From: Gammaproteobacteria bacterium
Lineage (GTDB): Bacteria > Pseudomonadota > Gammaproteobacteria > Enterobacterales > Alteromonadaceae
Assembly: GCA_018826295.1 (NCBI GenBank)
Contig: JAHJZX010000037.1
Coordinates: forward strand, 1-64,000
DNA: 64,000 nucleotides
Direction: 5' to 3'
Position numbers and translations under genes: made by a program. This document shows positions 20,216 to 30,165 of this stretch, one piece after another. The notes beneath the pieces were generated by a model, which saw only the letters and a program-made list of their open reading frames with translations, was not told where the DNA came from and ran no database searches. Every line of letters begins with the position of its first letter. Positions within the stretch are counted from its first letter, which is position 1.

Positions 20216-21955
20216 CTACAGATCCGCTGGTATCGGGATAGTGTCGAGCAATGCTTTAATTTGCCGTTGTTTTTCAACGGCGTTTTCTAACTCTATTACA
20301 ACAACATTAAGATTGTCGGTTCTGGTGTCTTCGTTTTGATCATTGGCCGACGCCAGTTGAAAGGCCGCTTTTACGTTGGCATCCAACGCTTTGATATCCT
20401 GAAACAGCTGCGCTATCTGGCCGCGCAGCGGCTCGCCGATATTTAGCCCTTTTAGTTGCGTCGCAAACTGTTGGGTTATCTGCACCAGATGCTGATATTT
20501 TCCGCGCGCTTCAGCTAGTACATTCTCAATCTTAATATCCGGATGAATGTGGGTGTTTTGTTGCATTTTATAGGTGACACCAAAGTTTTTAGCGACATCC
20601 AGAACTTCAAACAAGGTGTGGTAAGCAAAATCCGAGCGGTGATCATAATCTTTACGCCAGTAAGCAAATATTGTCATGGCTAAGGCAGAATTTTCCAGTT
20701 CACTGGCTCCCACCCATTGCGCCAGCTTCATCATCCGGACGGTAGTCATGGATTGTCCGGCCCATACCGGCAATTTTAGATATCTTGCCAGCACAGTGCT
20801 CGGTGCCGCTTCGTCGCGCGATGCCGTGGTTTTGCCCATGCCACGGGCGCGCTTTTTTGCCCCCGCATCACCATCACTCATCGACACCGCGCCGGTGCGC
20901 TCGCCTTCTGCATCGACCGCTGTGGTTACCATGGTGTCATCACGGGTTTCAACCGGCAGTAAATCTTCCCCGGCGGTGGTCGGGTTCCAGCTTTGACGCC
21001 GGCCAAAATACTCCATCAGATCATGCAACAGCAGCATTTTATCTTTTAAGCTGTAGGCCACAGGGTTGCGCAGCACCTCAAGCTGGTTGTCAGGCACGCC
21101 ATGGTCAATATTAGCATTAGCATCCTGCTGCGCTGTCGCGCGATGATAACGTTGATAATGGCCAAGTTTGGTGTGCTCGCCAGCGTTATCCTGCACCCAA
21201 CGATGATGTTCATCAAACCGGCCTTTGGCATTTGATAAACCAGTTTGCAGCTCCTGTAAAATAGCTTGCTGCCTAACCGGATCAACCAGGCCCTCAGCCG
21301 CCAGATTGTGAATTTTGAAATACAGTTTACCTAATAAGCCATTAAGAGCAGCTTGCAGCGGTGCATTTTGATAAACCTGATTAGCCAGGTCTTTTTCGAC
21401 ACGGCGCATCGGCTTACTTTCTACCCAGCCCAATAAGCCCCTGGCAAGGTTGTAAAGACTCTCATAGGCGCGGTTCTGCTGTTTACGCCCGTAATCAGGA
21501 TGCGATTTATCTGACGCTGAGGCTTTGCCTGGTTTATTCTCAATCCACTTAGATAGCTGTCTTTTAATTGCTGCCGCGTTGCCCTGGACTGCAACAAGCA
21601 GTTCAGCATCAGCGTTAACATCCGTATCTGCACACATCTGCCGATACACTTCGTTCACAGCAGCTTCCAGGTTGTTTGTTTCCGCCCAGGCGCTTACATT
21701 GAAAGTACCAATAACCAGTTTACGCTGAATCGGATGCTGCTTAGCCAGACTGCCAATAGCATGCCATTGCTTAACCTGGCGACTGTTATTTGCCAGCTGC
21801 TGCAGCTGCATATGCTTAACCAGCTGATGGCGCGCGTCGGCAAACTGAAACGCGGCCTTGTCTTCGCCCTGTTGCTGCGACAGCACTGCTGCAGTTGGTT
21901 GGTTGTTATTGCGCGGTGTTTTTTCAGCCTGTGGCATAGTACCCTCATCCGGCAC
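20216..21955 (-). CDS. Uncharacterised 579-aa protein with an N-terminal motif resembling eCIS-associated (DUF4157-type) proteins
   Basis: N-terminal FQFADARHQLVKHMQLQQLANNSRQVKQWHAIGSLAKQHPIQRK resembles the 'FxDxRp-x-QxKLQxxxxNSxxxxQxxAxxxxA' repeats of eCIS-cluster proteins. Confidence 0.55.
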   Translation of the reverse strand: MPDEGTMPQAEKTPRNNNQPTAAVLSQQQGEDKAAFQFADARHQLVKHMQLQQLANNSRQVKQWHAIGSLAKQHPIQRKLVIGTFNVSAWAETNNLEAAVNEVYRQMCADTDVNADAELLVAVQGNAAAIKRQLSKWIENKPGKASASDKSHPDYGRKQQNRAYESLYNLARGLLGWVESKPMRRVEKDLANQVYQNAPLQAALNGLLGKLYFKIHNLAAEGLVDPVRQQAILQELQTGLSNAKGRFDEHHRWVQDNAGEHTKLGHYQRYHRATAQQDANANIDHGVPDNQLEVLRNPVAYSLKDKMLLLHDLMEYFGRRQSWNPTTAGEDLLPVETRDDTMVTTAVDAEGERTGAVSMSDGDAGAKKRARGMGKTTASRDEAAPSTVLARYLKLPVWAGQSMTTVRMMKLAQWVGASELENSALAMTIFAYWRKDYDHRSDFAYHTLFEVLDVAKNFGVTYKMQQNTHIHPDIKIENVLAEARGKYQHLVQITQQFATQLKGLNIGEPLRGQIAQLFQDIKALDANVKAAFQLASANDQNEDTRTDNLNVVVIELENAVEKQRQIKALLDTIPIPADL

Positions 21956-22068
21956 CAGCGGCTTTGGCGCCAGTTGTAAACTTAATGTAGTTAAACGTAG
22001 CCAAGATTAAGCGTTTTAACCATCCGCAGGCTGTATATTTAATAAAACAGGGACACCTTTGCTACTTT

Positions 22069-22989
22069 TTACTGTTTCGCTGGCGTATTTTCCTTTGCCA
22101 ACCGCTGTTGCAGGCGCTGAGTTACAGCGTCGGCATAAAGTTGGCAGCCTTTAGCATCGGATAAACCGCTTTCGCTTTGCAGCCGCGTGCGCATATTGCT
22201 GGCTGACGGATGCGGCGTTAGCAATATCTGACAGTCCAGTTTAGCCAGTTTGCTCAGCCCGGCCCGGTAGGCATTCAGGTAGCTAAGATGCTCGCTAAAG
22301 CGATAACTGTCGCTGCTTACCGGTGATAGGCTGTCGGCATACACCAACACCTGACACTGCTCGGCCTCACAGCTGGTCCATTGCCAGCTTAAAGCGCCCG
22401 GCGTATGGCCCGGCGTTGCAATCGGCAGCAGGCTAAGCTCGCCTAAATGTACCGCCTCGCCCTCCGTTACCTGACCATCCACCCGCGCTGCAGGAAACGG
22501 CTGATGCATGCCAGCCTGCGGATCGGCGGCATTAACCACACCGCTGGCCAGCACCGGTGCCGCAGCGGCAGAGGCCAACAACCTTGCGCCACTAAGTTGC
22601 TGCAGCTTGGCTAAGCCGGCAACATGGTCGAAATGCTCATGGCTTTGCAGCAGCAGTTTGACATCCGTCAGCGCAAAGCCCAGCGCACGGATATTAGCCG
22701 CAATGACATCAGCACCGGCTGCGGTGGCACCATCAATCAAAATATGGCCGTTAGCACCGGTGATTAAAATCGCGCTGATGCCACAGGTGCCAACATAATA
22801 ACTGTTGCCATAAATGCGATACGCCGGCCCGGCTTTGTCCCAATCATCCCAATCACTACAGCTGTTTACCCAGGCTGTTGCCGGTGCAACCGGCTCCGGC
22901 TCTGCGGCATACACCGGGTAAGCCTGGTAACCTGTGATTAGCGTTACCATGGCGAGCATACTGTAAATGGAAAGTCGTAGTAAGCGCAT
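22069..22989 (-). CDS. Subclass B3 metallo-beta-lactamase-like hydrolase
   Basis: Signal peptide; zinc ligands SHEHFDHVAG, TPGHTPGALSW, LLTPHPS. Confidence 0.82.
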   Translation of the reverse strand: MRLLRLSIYSMLAMVTLITGYQAYPVYAAEPEPVAPATAWVNSCSDWDDWDKAGPAYRIYGNSYYVGTCGISAILITGANGHILIDGATAAGADVIAANIRALGFALTDVKLLLQSHEHFDHVAGLAKLQQLSGARLLASAAAAPVLASGVVNAADPQAGMHQPFPAARVDGQVTEGEAVHLGELSLLPIATPGHTPGALSWQWTSCEAEQCQVLVYADSLSPVSSDSYRFSEHLSYLNAYRAGLSKLAKLDCQILLTPHPSASNMRTRLQSESGLSDAKGCQLYADAVTQRLQQRLAKENTPAKQ

Positions 22990-23110
22990 TAGTTAGTCCC
23001 TAAGAATAAAACGGTGGCAGACTTTTTACCGATATAGCAATGAATGTTAGGTGAACAACTATTTTAACTATAACACTTGAGCTGCACCGCTATAGCGCGC
23101 ACAATTGTCA

Positions 23111-23127
23111 TGTGCCGTTTTGGCACA
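23111..23127. promoter_or_regulatory. Candidate TA operator
   Basis: TGTGCC-GTTTT-GGCACA inverted repeat just upstream of the antitoxin gene. Confidence 0.4.
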
Positions 23128-23147
23128 CCTTATTCAGGAGTTAACTG

Positions 23148-23420
23148 ATGACGACCAGCGCGCCAAGAATCACCGCCAGGGTTGATATTGATACTCAGGA
23201 TATGCTGTCACAGGCCGCCGCAATTGCCGGCATGCCAAGTATTAATGCCTTTGTACTTAGTGCGGCGGTAGAAAAAGCCAAACAAATTATTGAGCGTGAA
23301 CAGACTCTTAAGCTATCGGAACGCGATGCCACTCTGTTAATGCAAGCGCTGGATAAACCGGCTACTGCCAACGCTAAATTAAAAGCCGCTTTTAGCCGCT
23401 ACGATACCACGTCGCACTGA
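23148..23420 (+). CDS. DUF1778 (TacA-type) antitoxin
   Basis: RITARVDIDTQDMLSQAAAIAGMPSINAFVLSAAVEKAKQIIERE; overlaps the GNAT toxin gene. Confidence 0.88.
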   Translation: MTTSAPRITARVDIDTQDMLSQAAAIAGMPSINAFVLSAAVEKAKQIIEREQTLKLSERDATLLMQALDKPATANAKLKAAFSRYDTTSH

Positions 23421-23914
23421 TGCAATCGGTTGCGCTGGATAAAACCAAACACGACCGCAATCGCTTTGATTGCGGAGTAGCGCCACTGAATAATTACCTT
23501 CAGCTGATGGCTGGACAGCAAGCGAAAAAAGACAATAGCCGCACCTTTGTGCTGCAAGATCATGTCAATCCGGCGCATATTGCCGGCTTTTATAGCCTGA
23601 CCATGGCACCAATTAACCTCAGCTTGCTACCCGCAGCATTGCAGAAAAAACATCAGGCCTGTACATCGGCCGGGCTAATTGCCAGGTTAGCGGTTGATCG
23701 GCGCTATCAGGGCTTGCGTCTGGGCGAATGGCTACTGATGGATGCCTTGCAAAAACTACTACAAGCCAGTGATGTTGTTGGCTTTCCGTTGGTAGTAGTC
23801 GATGCCAAAGACGGTGCCGCACAGTTTTATCAACAGTATGGTTTTACTCCTTTTGTCGACAATGAGCATAAGTTATTTATAACTATCGCCGATATCCGCG
23901 CCAGTTTAGCTTAA
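23420..23914 (+). CDS. GNAT-family (TacT-type) toxin
   Basis: FDCGVAPLNNYLQLMAGQQAKKDNSRTFVL...IARLAVDRRYQGLRLGEWLLMDAL; TGATG overlap with the antitoxin. Confidence 0.88.
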   Translation: MQSVALDKTKHDRNRFDCGVAPLNNYLQLMAGQQAKKDNSRTFVLQDHVNPAHIAGFYSLTMAPINLSLLPAALQKKHQACTSAGLIARLAVDRRYQGLRLGEWLLMDALQKLLQASDVVGFPLVVVDAKDGAAQFYQQYGFTPFVDNEHKLFITIADIRASLA

Positions 23915-23962
23915 ACCGACAACCACAATCATGAATAATAGTGGTATATTTTTACCATTTAA

Positions 23963-23975
23963 TGAACCTTATTCA
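23963..23975. promoter_or_regulatory. Candidate MetR-type box TGAACCTTATTCA
   Basis: Exact match to TGAA-N5-TTCA, 11 nt before the start codon of the MetR-like LysR gene. Confidence 0.5.
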
Positions 23976-23986
23976 TAGGCAAGCCC

Positions 23987-24877
23987 ATGATTGAAAAAAT
24001 CCACCTGAGTATTTTGCGCGAAATCAGCCGCAGTGGCTCGCTGACCGCGGCAGCCGGCCGGTTAAACCTGACCCAATCGGCGCTAAGCCATAGCATAAAA
24101 AAGCTGGAGCATCAGGCCGGTACCAGCCTGTGGTTAAAAGATGGCCGCCGCATCCGCCTGACTGAAGCCGGCAATTACCTGCTGGAGCAAGCTAACCGGC
24201 TGTTGCCGCAGTTTGAACGTCTGGATGAAACCCTGCGCCAGTTTGCCGGTAACGAAAAAGGCAGCTTGCTGGTGGGCATGGAGTGCCACCCCTGTTACCA
24301 GTGGTTGCTTAAAGTCGTACAGCCGTTTTTGGCGCAATCGCCCGGTGTCGATATCGATGTAAAACAGCGGTTTCAGTTTGGTGGCATGGCCGCGTTGTTT
24401 AATTACGATATTGATTTACTGATCACACCCGATCCCATCAACAAAGCGCGCATTGAATTTGAAGCGGTGTTTCCGTATGAACTGGTGTTGGTGGTTAGCC
24501 AGCAAAACCCGCTGTCTGCAATGGCAACCATCAGCCCACCGCAACTAAGTGACCAAACCCTGCTGACTTATCCGGTAGAAACGGCACGGCTGGATATATT
24601 TCAGCAATTTTTGCTGCCGGCGCAATGCATGCCCAAGGTGCATAAAACACTGGAAGCCACCGACATTATTCTGCAGATGGTGGCAGCCAACCGCGGCGTA
24701 GCAGCTATGCCGAAGTGGCTGGCGCTGGAATATGCAAACACCCTACCCATTAGCCTTATCCGCTTGGGCGACGAGGGTATTCATAAGCATATTTATGTCG
24801 GCTACCGGAAGCAGGAAAAACTAAACCAGCATATTCAACGTTTTATCGCATTGGCCAAAAGCCACAGCGCGGCATAA
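23987..24877 (+). CDS. LysR-family regulator, MetR-like
   Basis: Winged HTH (GSLTAAAGRLNLTQSALSHSIKKLE) and MetR-like effector domain (GMECHPCYQWLLKVVQPFL, TLLTYPVETARLDIFQQFLLPA). Confidence 0.82.
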   Translation: MIEKIHLSILREISRSGSLTAAAGRLNLTQSALSHSIKKLEHQAGTSLWLKDGRRIRLTEAGNYLLEQANRLLPQFERLDETLRQFAGNEKGSLLVGMECHPCYQWLLKVVQPFLAQSPGVDIDVKQRFQFGGMAALFNYDIDLLITPDPINKARIEFEAVFPYELVLVVSQQNPLSAMATISPPQLSDQTLLTYPVETARLDIFQQFLLPAQCMPKVHKTLEATDIILQMVAANRGVAAMPKWLALEYANTLPISLIRLGDEGIHKHIYVGYRKQEKLNQHIQRFIALAKSHSAA

Positions 24878-25159
24878 GGCTACAACGCCTGTCGCTGCTG
24901 AGTTTATGCTTGCTGCTGTGCCAGTTAATAAAAAAAGCAAAAAGGTAACGCATTTTGGCAAGTTCCCCACCGTGACAACATTACTACAATGGATGTCGGG
25001 AGTTGGCTATCCGGCAGCTAAGTGCAGGACGCCGCTACAGTCAGCACCTGCACAAACGAATATGTCGGCAGCGCTTATCCAGTGTAAGGTGTCACTGTAT
25101 TACTGGCCGATGATTTGCTTTGAAAGACTTATAACAAATCACGAGGGGATGCAGAGAAA

Positions 25160-28100
25160 ATGGATAACAGGAAAACCTTTCGCAGAACAGCACTGGCCAA
25201 AGCCGTGTCTTTACTGCTTGGTGGTGCCGCCAGTATGCCGTTGTATGCGCAACAGGCACCCAGCCAGGAGCCGACCGAAGCGGAAGCAGTAGAAGTGATT
25301 ATGGTACGTGGCGTACGCTCCAGTATGCAGGAAGCCGCGTCAATTAAACGTAATTCAATGGGGGTGGTAGATGCCATTTCCGCCGAGGACATCGGTAAAT
25401 TCCCGGACACCAACCTGGCCGAATCATTACAGCGTATTACCGGTGTATCGATAAGCCGTACCAACGGCGAAGGCGCTGAAGTCACCGTTCGCGGCTTTGG
25501 TGGCGACAACAATATGGTAACGCTAAACGGCCGTACCATGCCGTCAGCCACCACCTATGGCGCAGGTTCAGGTGCCGATGGCACCACCCGTGGCGGCAGT
25601 GCCCGCGCTTTTGATTTCTCTAACCTGGCTTCGGAAAGTATCCGCGCCGTTGAAGTGTATAAAACCGGTAAAGCCAATATTGCGACCGGCGGCATTGGCG
25701 CCACATTAAACGTAAAAACCGCCCGGCCGATGGACACCGGCGAAACCGTAGCCAGTGTTGGCGTTAAAGCCGTGCACGACACCACCAACCGCGCCGGTGA
25801 CGATATAACACCGGAAATTTCCGGCATATTCAGCCATGTGCTGGAAAATGGAAAATTTGGTGTCAGTATCTCTGCCAGCCATCAGCAACGTGACTCCGGC
25901 TATACCGGCGCCACCGTTAACGACTGGCAGGTCGATTACTGGGACGACATTGCCGATGCCGACCGGCTGTGGAACAACGCCAATACCCAGGTCGTTAATG
26001 CGCCAGCGCAGGGCCAGCTGTATACCCGGCCCAATGATATCCGCTATGCGTTCTCCGATACCGAACGTACCCGCGACAATGCCCAGCTTACGTTACAGTT
26101 CCGCCCGAACGACAACTTTACCGCTACCGCCGATTACACCTTTGCTGAAAACAATCTGGTAGAACATCGCGGCGAAATTACCAACTGGGTACAAACCGGT
26201 AGCAATACCCGTATTGTTGAATTTGATAACAATGCAGTGAAAACGCCATCTTACATTCAGGAAATATATTCCGGCGCTGTCGATGAAGGCTACGAGCAAC
26301 AATGGCGTGAGCAAACCAACACGCTGAAGTCGATTGGTTTAAACCTGGAATACCGGGTCAATAACGACTTTACCGTGCAACTGGATGCGCACAGCTCAGA
26401 GCTATACAGCCGCGGCACCGGCCCGCGTGGTTCAGGTGAACTGGCCGTTGGTCTGGGCGCACCTATTGTTACCTCGCGTGAATGGTTCTGGGGTGCCGAC
26501 TTACCCACTTACCTGAACGTATATGACGACACTGTGCCCGGCAAAGGGGCCAATGCAAACAACATGGTTGACCCAGGTGATGTTGGCTCGTCTATCGGCC
26601 GCATCCGCAATGCCAGCCAGGAAAGTAATATCGATCAGGTTAAGCTCGACGCCAGTTACCAGCTGGATGAAGGCCGCTTTGATTTTGGTTTAGAGATGCG
26701 CAAGATGGAATCACGTTCCATCCAAACCGCCGGTAACAATATCGCACTGGGTAACTGGAACGTCGGTAACCCGGGCGAATTTGGCGATCTGATCCAGCCA
26801 TTTGACTTACCCGGCGAGTTTGACGATTACAATGTCCGCCCCGGCGGCTATGGCTTTATTGCCGACCCGCGTGCCTTATATACCGCGGCTGAAGCGCTGT
26901 ACCCTGGTATTCCGTCCGGCGTGGAAAGCTCCCTGTCGTACGACAATATCGTGCAGGAAGATACCCTGGCGCTGTATTTCCAGATAGCACTGGAAGGTGA
27001 TATCGGTGGTATGCCGTTTGATGTGTTAACCGGCCTGCGCTATGAAAAAACCGACTCGAAATCCAGCTCGCTGGTTAGCCCGGTATATTTTAGCTGGGAA
27101 GATAACAACGACATTATCGCCTATGTCGATTCCAGCTTGCCTGCCGAGCCGGCCAGTGCAAAAAATGACTACGACTACCTGCTACCTAGTCTGGATGTCA
27201 CGCTGCACCTGAGCGATGACTTAATCAGCCGTTTCTCGTTCAGCAAAACCATCGCCCGTGCCGGGCTGGGTAGCTTAGGCGTATCGGCTTCAGATTTTGG
27301 CGGCGGCGGCGGTTCTACCCTGTTTGGCGCTCAGCCGGTTGCCGATGCCTCTAACCCCGGCTTATTACCGCTGGAGTCCAGCAACTTTGATTTATCACTG
27401 GAGTGGTATTACAACCCGTTTAGTTATATGTCGGCCGGTGTATTTCAGAAAAACGTGATTAACTTTATCGGCAGCCGTCAGGTCGATCAGCCGCTGTTAG
27501 GTATCCGCGATGTTACCGCCGGGCCACGGGCCTTAGCCGCCGCCCAGGATGTACGCGATGCCGGCTTCCCGCTGGATGATACTTACCTGTACGCGATGAT
27601 GGTATTTAACGAGTACCGCAACCATCCGGATATGATTGCCGAATTTGGTGCTAACCCGCAGTTTACCGGTACTCAGGCACAAATAGACTTCCTCGCTAAC
27701 AACCCTGGCTTCGATTTGCGCGCCACCGACGCCGATCCTGAGGTGATTTTCCGTACCAGTACACCGGACAATAACCGCGAAGCCAAGATTTACGGTGCCG
27801 AGTTTGCTATTCAGCATTTCTTTGGCGAAAGCGGTTTTGGCGTGCAGGCTAACTACACCATAGTGCGCGGCGATGTCGGCTTTATAAACACCGCTGATCC
27901 GGGTGAGTCACAGTTTGCGCTGGTAGGCCTCAGCGATACTGCCAATCTGGTGGGTATTTACGAGAAGGACGGCTGGCAAGCACGGCTGGCCTGGAACTGG
28001 CGCGATAAATACCTGGCCGAAGTTAATAAAGGCGGCTCTAATAACCCCAGGTATGAAGAGGCTTACTGGCAAATCGATGTCAACGTCAGTTACGACATCA

Positions 28101-28240
28101 ACCCGCAACTGACGGTATTTGCTGAAGCTATCAACCTGACCGGTGAAAACAGCCGCTCGCATGCCCGTAATAAGGCGATGCTGTGGTACCTGACCGACCT
28201 GGGTCCGCGTTATCAGCTTGGTGTACGTTACGACTTCTGA
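25160..28240 (+). CDS. TonB-dependent receptor (TonB-Xanth-Caul type)
   Basis: Signal peptide; plug (AVDAISAEDIGKFPDTNLAESLQRITGVSISR-type); C-terminal LGPRYQLGVRYDF. Confidence 0.95.
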   Translation: MDNRKTFRRTALAKAVSLLLGGAASMPLYAQQAPSQEPTEAEAVEVIMVRGVRSSMQEAASIKRNSMGVVDAISAEDIGKFPDTNLAESLQRITGVSISRTNGEGAEVTVRGFGGDNNMVTLNGRTMPSATTYGAGSGADGTTRGGSARAFDFSNLASESIRAVEVYKTGKANIATGGIGATLNVKTARPMDTGETVASVGVKAVHDTTNRAGDDITPEISGIFSHVLENGKFGVSISASHQQRDSGYTGATVNDWQVDYWDDIADADRLWNNANTQVVNAPAQGQLYTRPNDIRYAFSDTERTRDNAQLTLQFRPNDNFTATADYTFAENNLVEHRGEITNWVQTGSNTRIVEFDNNAVKTPSYIQEIYSGAVDEGYEQQWREQTNTLKSIGLNLEYRVNNDFTVQLDAHSSELYSRGTGPRGSGELAVGLGAPIVTSREWFWGADLPTYLNVYDDTVPGKGANANNMVDPGDVGSSIGRIRNASQESNIDQVKLDASYQLDEGRFDFGLEMRKMESRSIQTAGNNIALGNWNVGNPGEFGDLIQPFDLPGEFDDYNVRPGGYGFIADPRALYTAAEALYPGIPSGVESSLSYDNIVQEDTLALYFQIALEGDIGGMPFDVLTGLRYEKTDSKSSSLVSPVYFSWEDNNDIIAYVDSSLPAEPASAKNDYDYLLPSLDVTLHLSDDLISRFSFSKTIARAGLGSLGVSASDFGGGGGSTLFGAQPVADASNPGLLPLESSNFDLSLEWYYNPFSYMSAGVFQKNVINFIGSRQVDQPLLGIRDVTAGPRALAAAQDVRDAGFPLDDTYLYAMMVFNEYRNHPDMIAEFGANPQFTGTQAQIDFLANNPGFDLRATDADPEVIFRTSTPDNNREAKIYGAEFAIQHFFGESGFGVQANYTIVRGDVGFINTADPGESQFALVGLSDTANLVGIYEKDGWQARLAWNWRDKYLAEVNKGGSNNPRYEEAYWQIDVNVSYDINPQLTVFAEAINLTGENSRSHARNKAMLWYLTDLGPRYQLGVRYDF

Positions 28241-28246
28241 TTGCCC

Positions 28247-28271
28247 TTGCCGCCAGCACAACTGGCGGCAA
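28247..28271. promoter_or_regulatory. Intercistronic hairpin, perfect 10-bp stem
   Basis: TTGCCGCCAG-CACAA-CTGGCGGCAA immediately after the TonB receptor stop; no poly-T tail. Confidence 0.6.
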
Positions 28272-28358
28272 TGCTCTGTTCGTTGTACTGTAATAGCCGG
28301 GCAACTGCTGCTACGGCTATTACCCTTTAAGTTGTAATAACAGAGACAGGAAGCAGAC

Positions 28359-29105
28359 ATGAGCCAGCACCTACTGTTAAATAATATCGACCACCAGCAC
28401 ACCCGGGTATTACACCGCTTTGCCGCCGAATATGGCGACAACCTTTGCAGCGTACCGGTGTTTGCCAGCGAATTTAGTGCTCTGCAACACGAATATCCGA
28501 TCCTGGTGCAGCATAAGCAACAGGACGACAGTTTTCAGGCTGTCGCCTTACTGGGGCTGGCAGCAGACGAAAATCTGTACCTCAAGCCACAGCTGGCTAA
28601 TGGCTGGGATGGCCGCTATATACCGGCGCTGATTGAAAAAGGCCCGTTTCGTATCGGCTTTCAGCAGCAAGAAGGGCAAACCGAGCCCGAAGCCGTGGTG
28701 CATATCGATTTGGCCCACCCTAAAGTCAACCAGCAATACGGCCAGCAATTGTTTCTGCCACAGGGCGGCAACAGCCCTTATCTGCAGCATATTGCCGACA
28801 CCCTGCAACGCATTCAGCGCGGCATGGCGCTGGCAGGCCCGCTGTTTAAGGCCTTTACTCAGTTAAACCTGTTGCAGCCGGTTAATATCGAGTACAGCCT
28901 GCATAATGGCGAAAAACACCGTTTAAGCGGCTATTACTGCATTAATAGCGACGCTTTGGCCGCACTGCGCGCGCCTGAGCTGGAACAGCTGCACCAGGCC
29001 GGCTTTTTGCAGCTGGCCTTTGCCATGCAAAGCTCACTGCGCCATATCAGCAGTTTAATCGAGCGTAAAAATCAGCTGCTGCACGCTGCAGCCCAACCGG
29101 CATAG
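28359..29105 (+). CDS. SapC family protein
   Basis: SVPVFASEFSALQHEYPILVQ...NLYLKPQLANGWDGRYIPALIEKGPFRIG. Confidence 0.85.
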   Translation: MSQHLLLNNIDHQHTRVLHRFAAEYGDNLCSVPVFASEFSALQHEYPILVQHKQQDDSFQAVALLGLAADENLYLKPQLANGWDGRYIPALIEKGPFRIGFQQQEGQTEPEAVVHIDLAHPKVNQQYGQQLFLPQGGNSPYLQHIADTLQRIQRGMALAGPLFKAFTQLNLLQPVNIEYSLHNGEKHRLSGYYCINSDALAALRAPELEQLHQAGFLQLAFAMQSSLRHISSLIERKNQLLHAAAQPA

Positions 29106-29115
29106 GGCCAGCTCT

Positions 29116-30150
29116 ATGCTACAGGTTAGCCGCCACTGCCGTATTATCGATAACTGCCAGCCGGGGGTCGTACCGGCGCAGCTGCTTAACAGCACCGAAC
29201 CGCTGCTATTAAAAGGCCTGCTCAGCCACTGGCCAATAGTGCGGCTGGCTCAACAGGGCGCGGCGCCGCTGGCCGATTATCTGCTGTGCCATTACAACGG
29301 TGCGCCAACCCAGGTATACCGTGGCGAGCCGGGAATGAACGGCCGCTACTTTTATAATGATAATGCCACCGCGCTAAACTTTAGCATCAGCAATGGCCAG
29401 ATCGATGAGGTGCTGCAGGATATGCTGGCCTGGCAGCATAGCGCACAGCCGCCGTCGGTGTATATTGCCTCTAATTTGCTGCAAAGCCATTTTCCCACCC
29501 TGCCCGGCCAATTGCCGTTGCAGCTGGCAAAGCCAGAACCGGCTTATGCCACCGAACCCGACCGGGTCAGCATCTGGCTGGGTAACCGCTCTGTTGCGGC
29601 TTGCCATTATGATGCCTCAGAAAACCTCGCCTGTTGTGTCGCCGGTAAGCGGCGTTTTACGCTGTTTCCGCCGGAGCAAGTCAGCAATTTGTATCCGGGG
29701 CCGCTGCAACCGACGCCAGGCGGCCAGGTGATCAGCATGGTCGATTTTGCCAACCCCGACTTACAGCGCTATCCCAATTTCCCCCGCGCGGTTGAAGCCG
29801 GCTGTATTGCCGAACTGGAGCCGGGCGATGCGTTATATTTACCCAGTATGTGGTGGCATCAGGTGGAGGCTCTTAGCAGCTTTAATGTGCTGATTAACTA
29901 CTGGTGGAGCACAGCACCGCGTTATACCGGTTCGGGTATGAACCTGTTGTATCACGCCCTGCTGTGCCTGCGCGATAAACCGGCGCATGAGCGCAAAGCC
30001 TGGCAGGCGCTGTTAAATTACTATGTATTTGATGACCCAAAGCAAGCCGCAGCGCACCTGCCAGCAGCAGCGCACGGTGTACTGGGCGAGCTGGACGAAT
30101 TACACGCCCGCCAGCTCAGAGCCATGCTGCTAAGCCGGTTAAACCGCTAA
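29116..30150 (+). CDS. Cupin-like/JmjC (cupin_8) putative Fe(II)/2OG oxygenase
   Basis: HYDASENLACCVAGKRRFTLFPPEQVSNLYPGP...GDALYLPSMWWHQVEALSSFNVLINYWW. Confidence 0.88.
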   Translation: MLQVSRHCRIIDNCQPGVVPAQLLNSTEPLLLKGLLSHWPIVRLAQQGAAPLADYLLCHYNGAPTQVYRGEPGMNGRYFYNDNATALNFSISNGQIDEVLQDMLAWQHSAQPPSVYIASNLLQSHFPTLPGQLPLQLAKPEPAYATEPDRVSIWLGNRSVAACHYDASENLACCVAGKRRFTLFPPEQVSNLYPGPLQPTPGGQVISMVDFANPDLQRYPNFPRAVEAGCIAELEPGDALYLPSMWWHQVEALSSFNVLINYWWSTAPRYTGSGMNLLYHALLCLRDKPAHERKAWQALLNYYVFDDPKQAAAHLPAAAHGVLGELDELHARQLRAMLLSRLNR

Positions 30151-30165
30151 CATAAGGACACTGCT

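Noticed and set aside
24906-25292. ORF 128 aa upstream of the TonB receptor
   Set aside because: Overlaps the start of the TonB receptor out of frame and has no protein-like features; probably leader/5' UTR.
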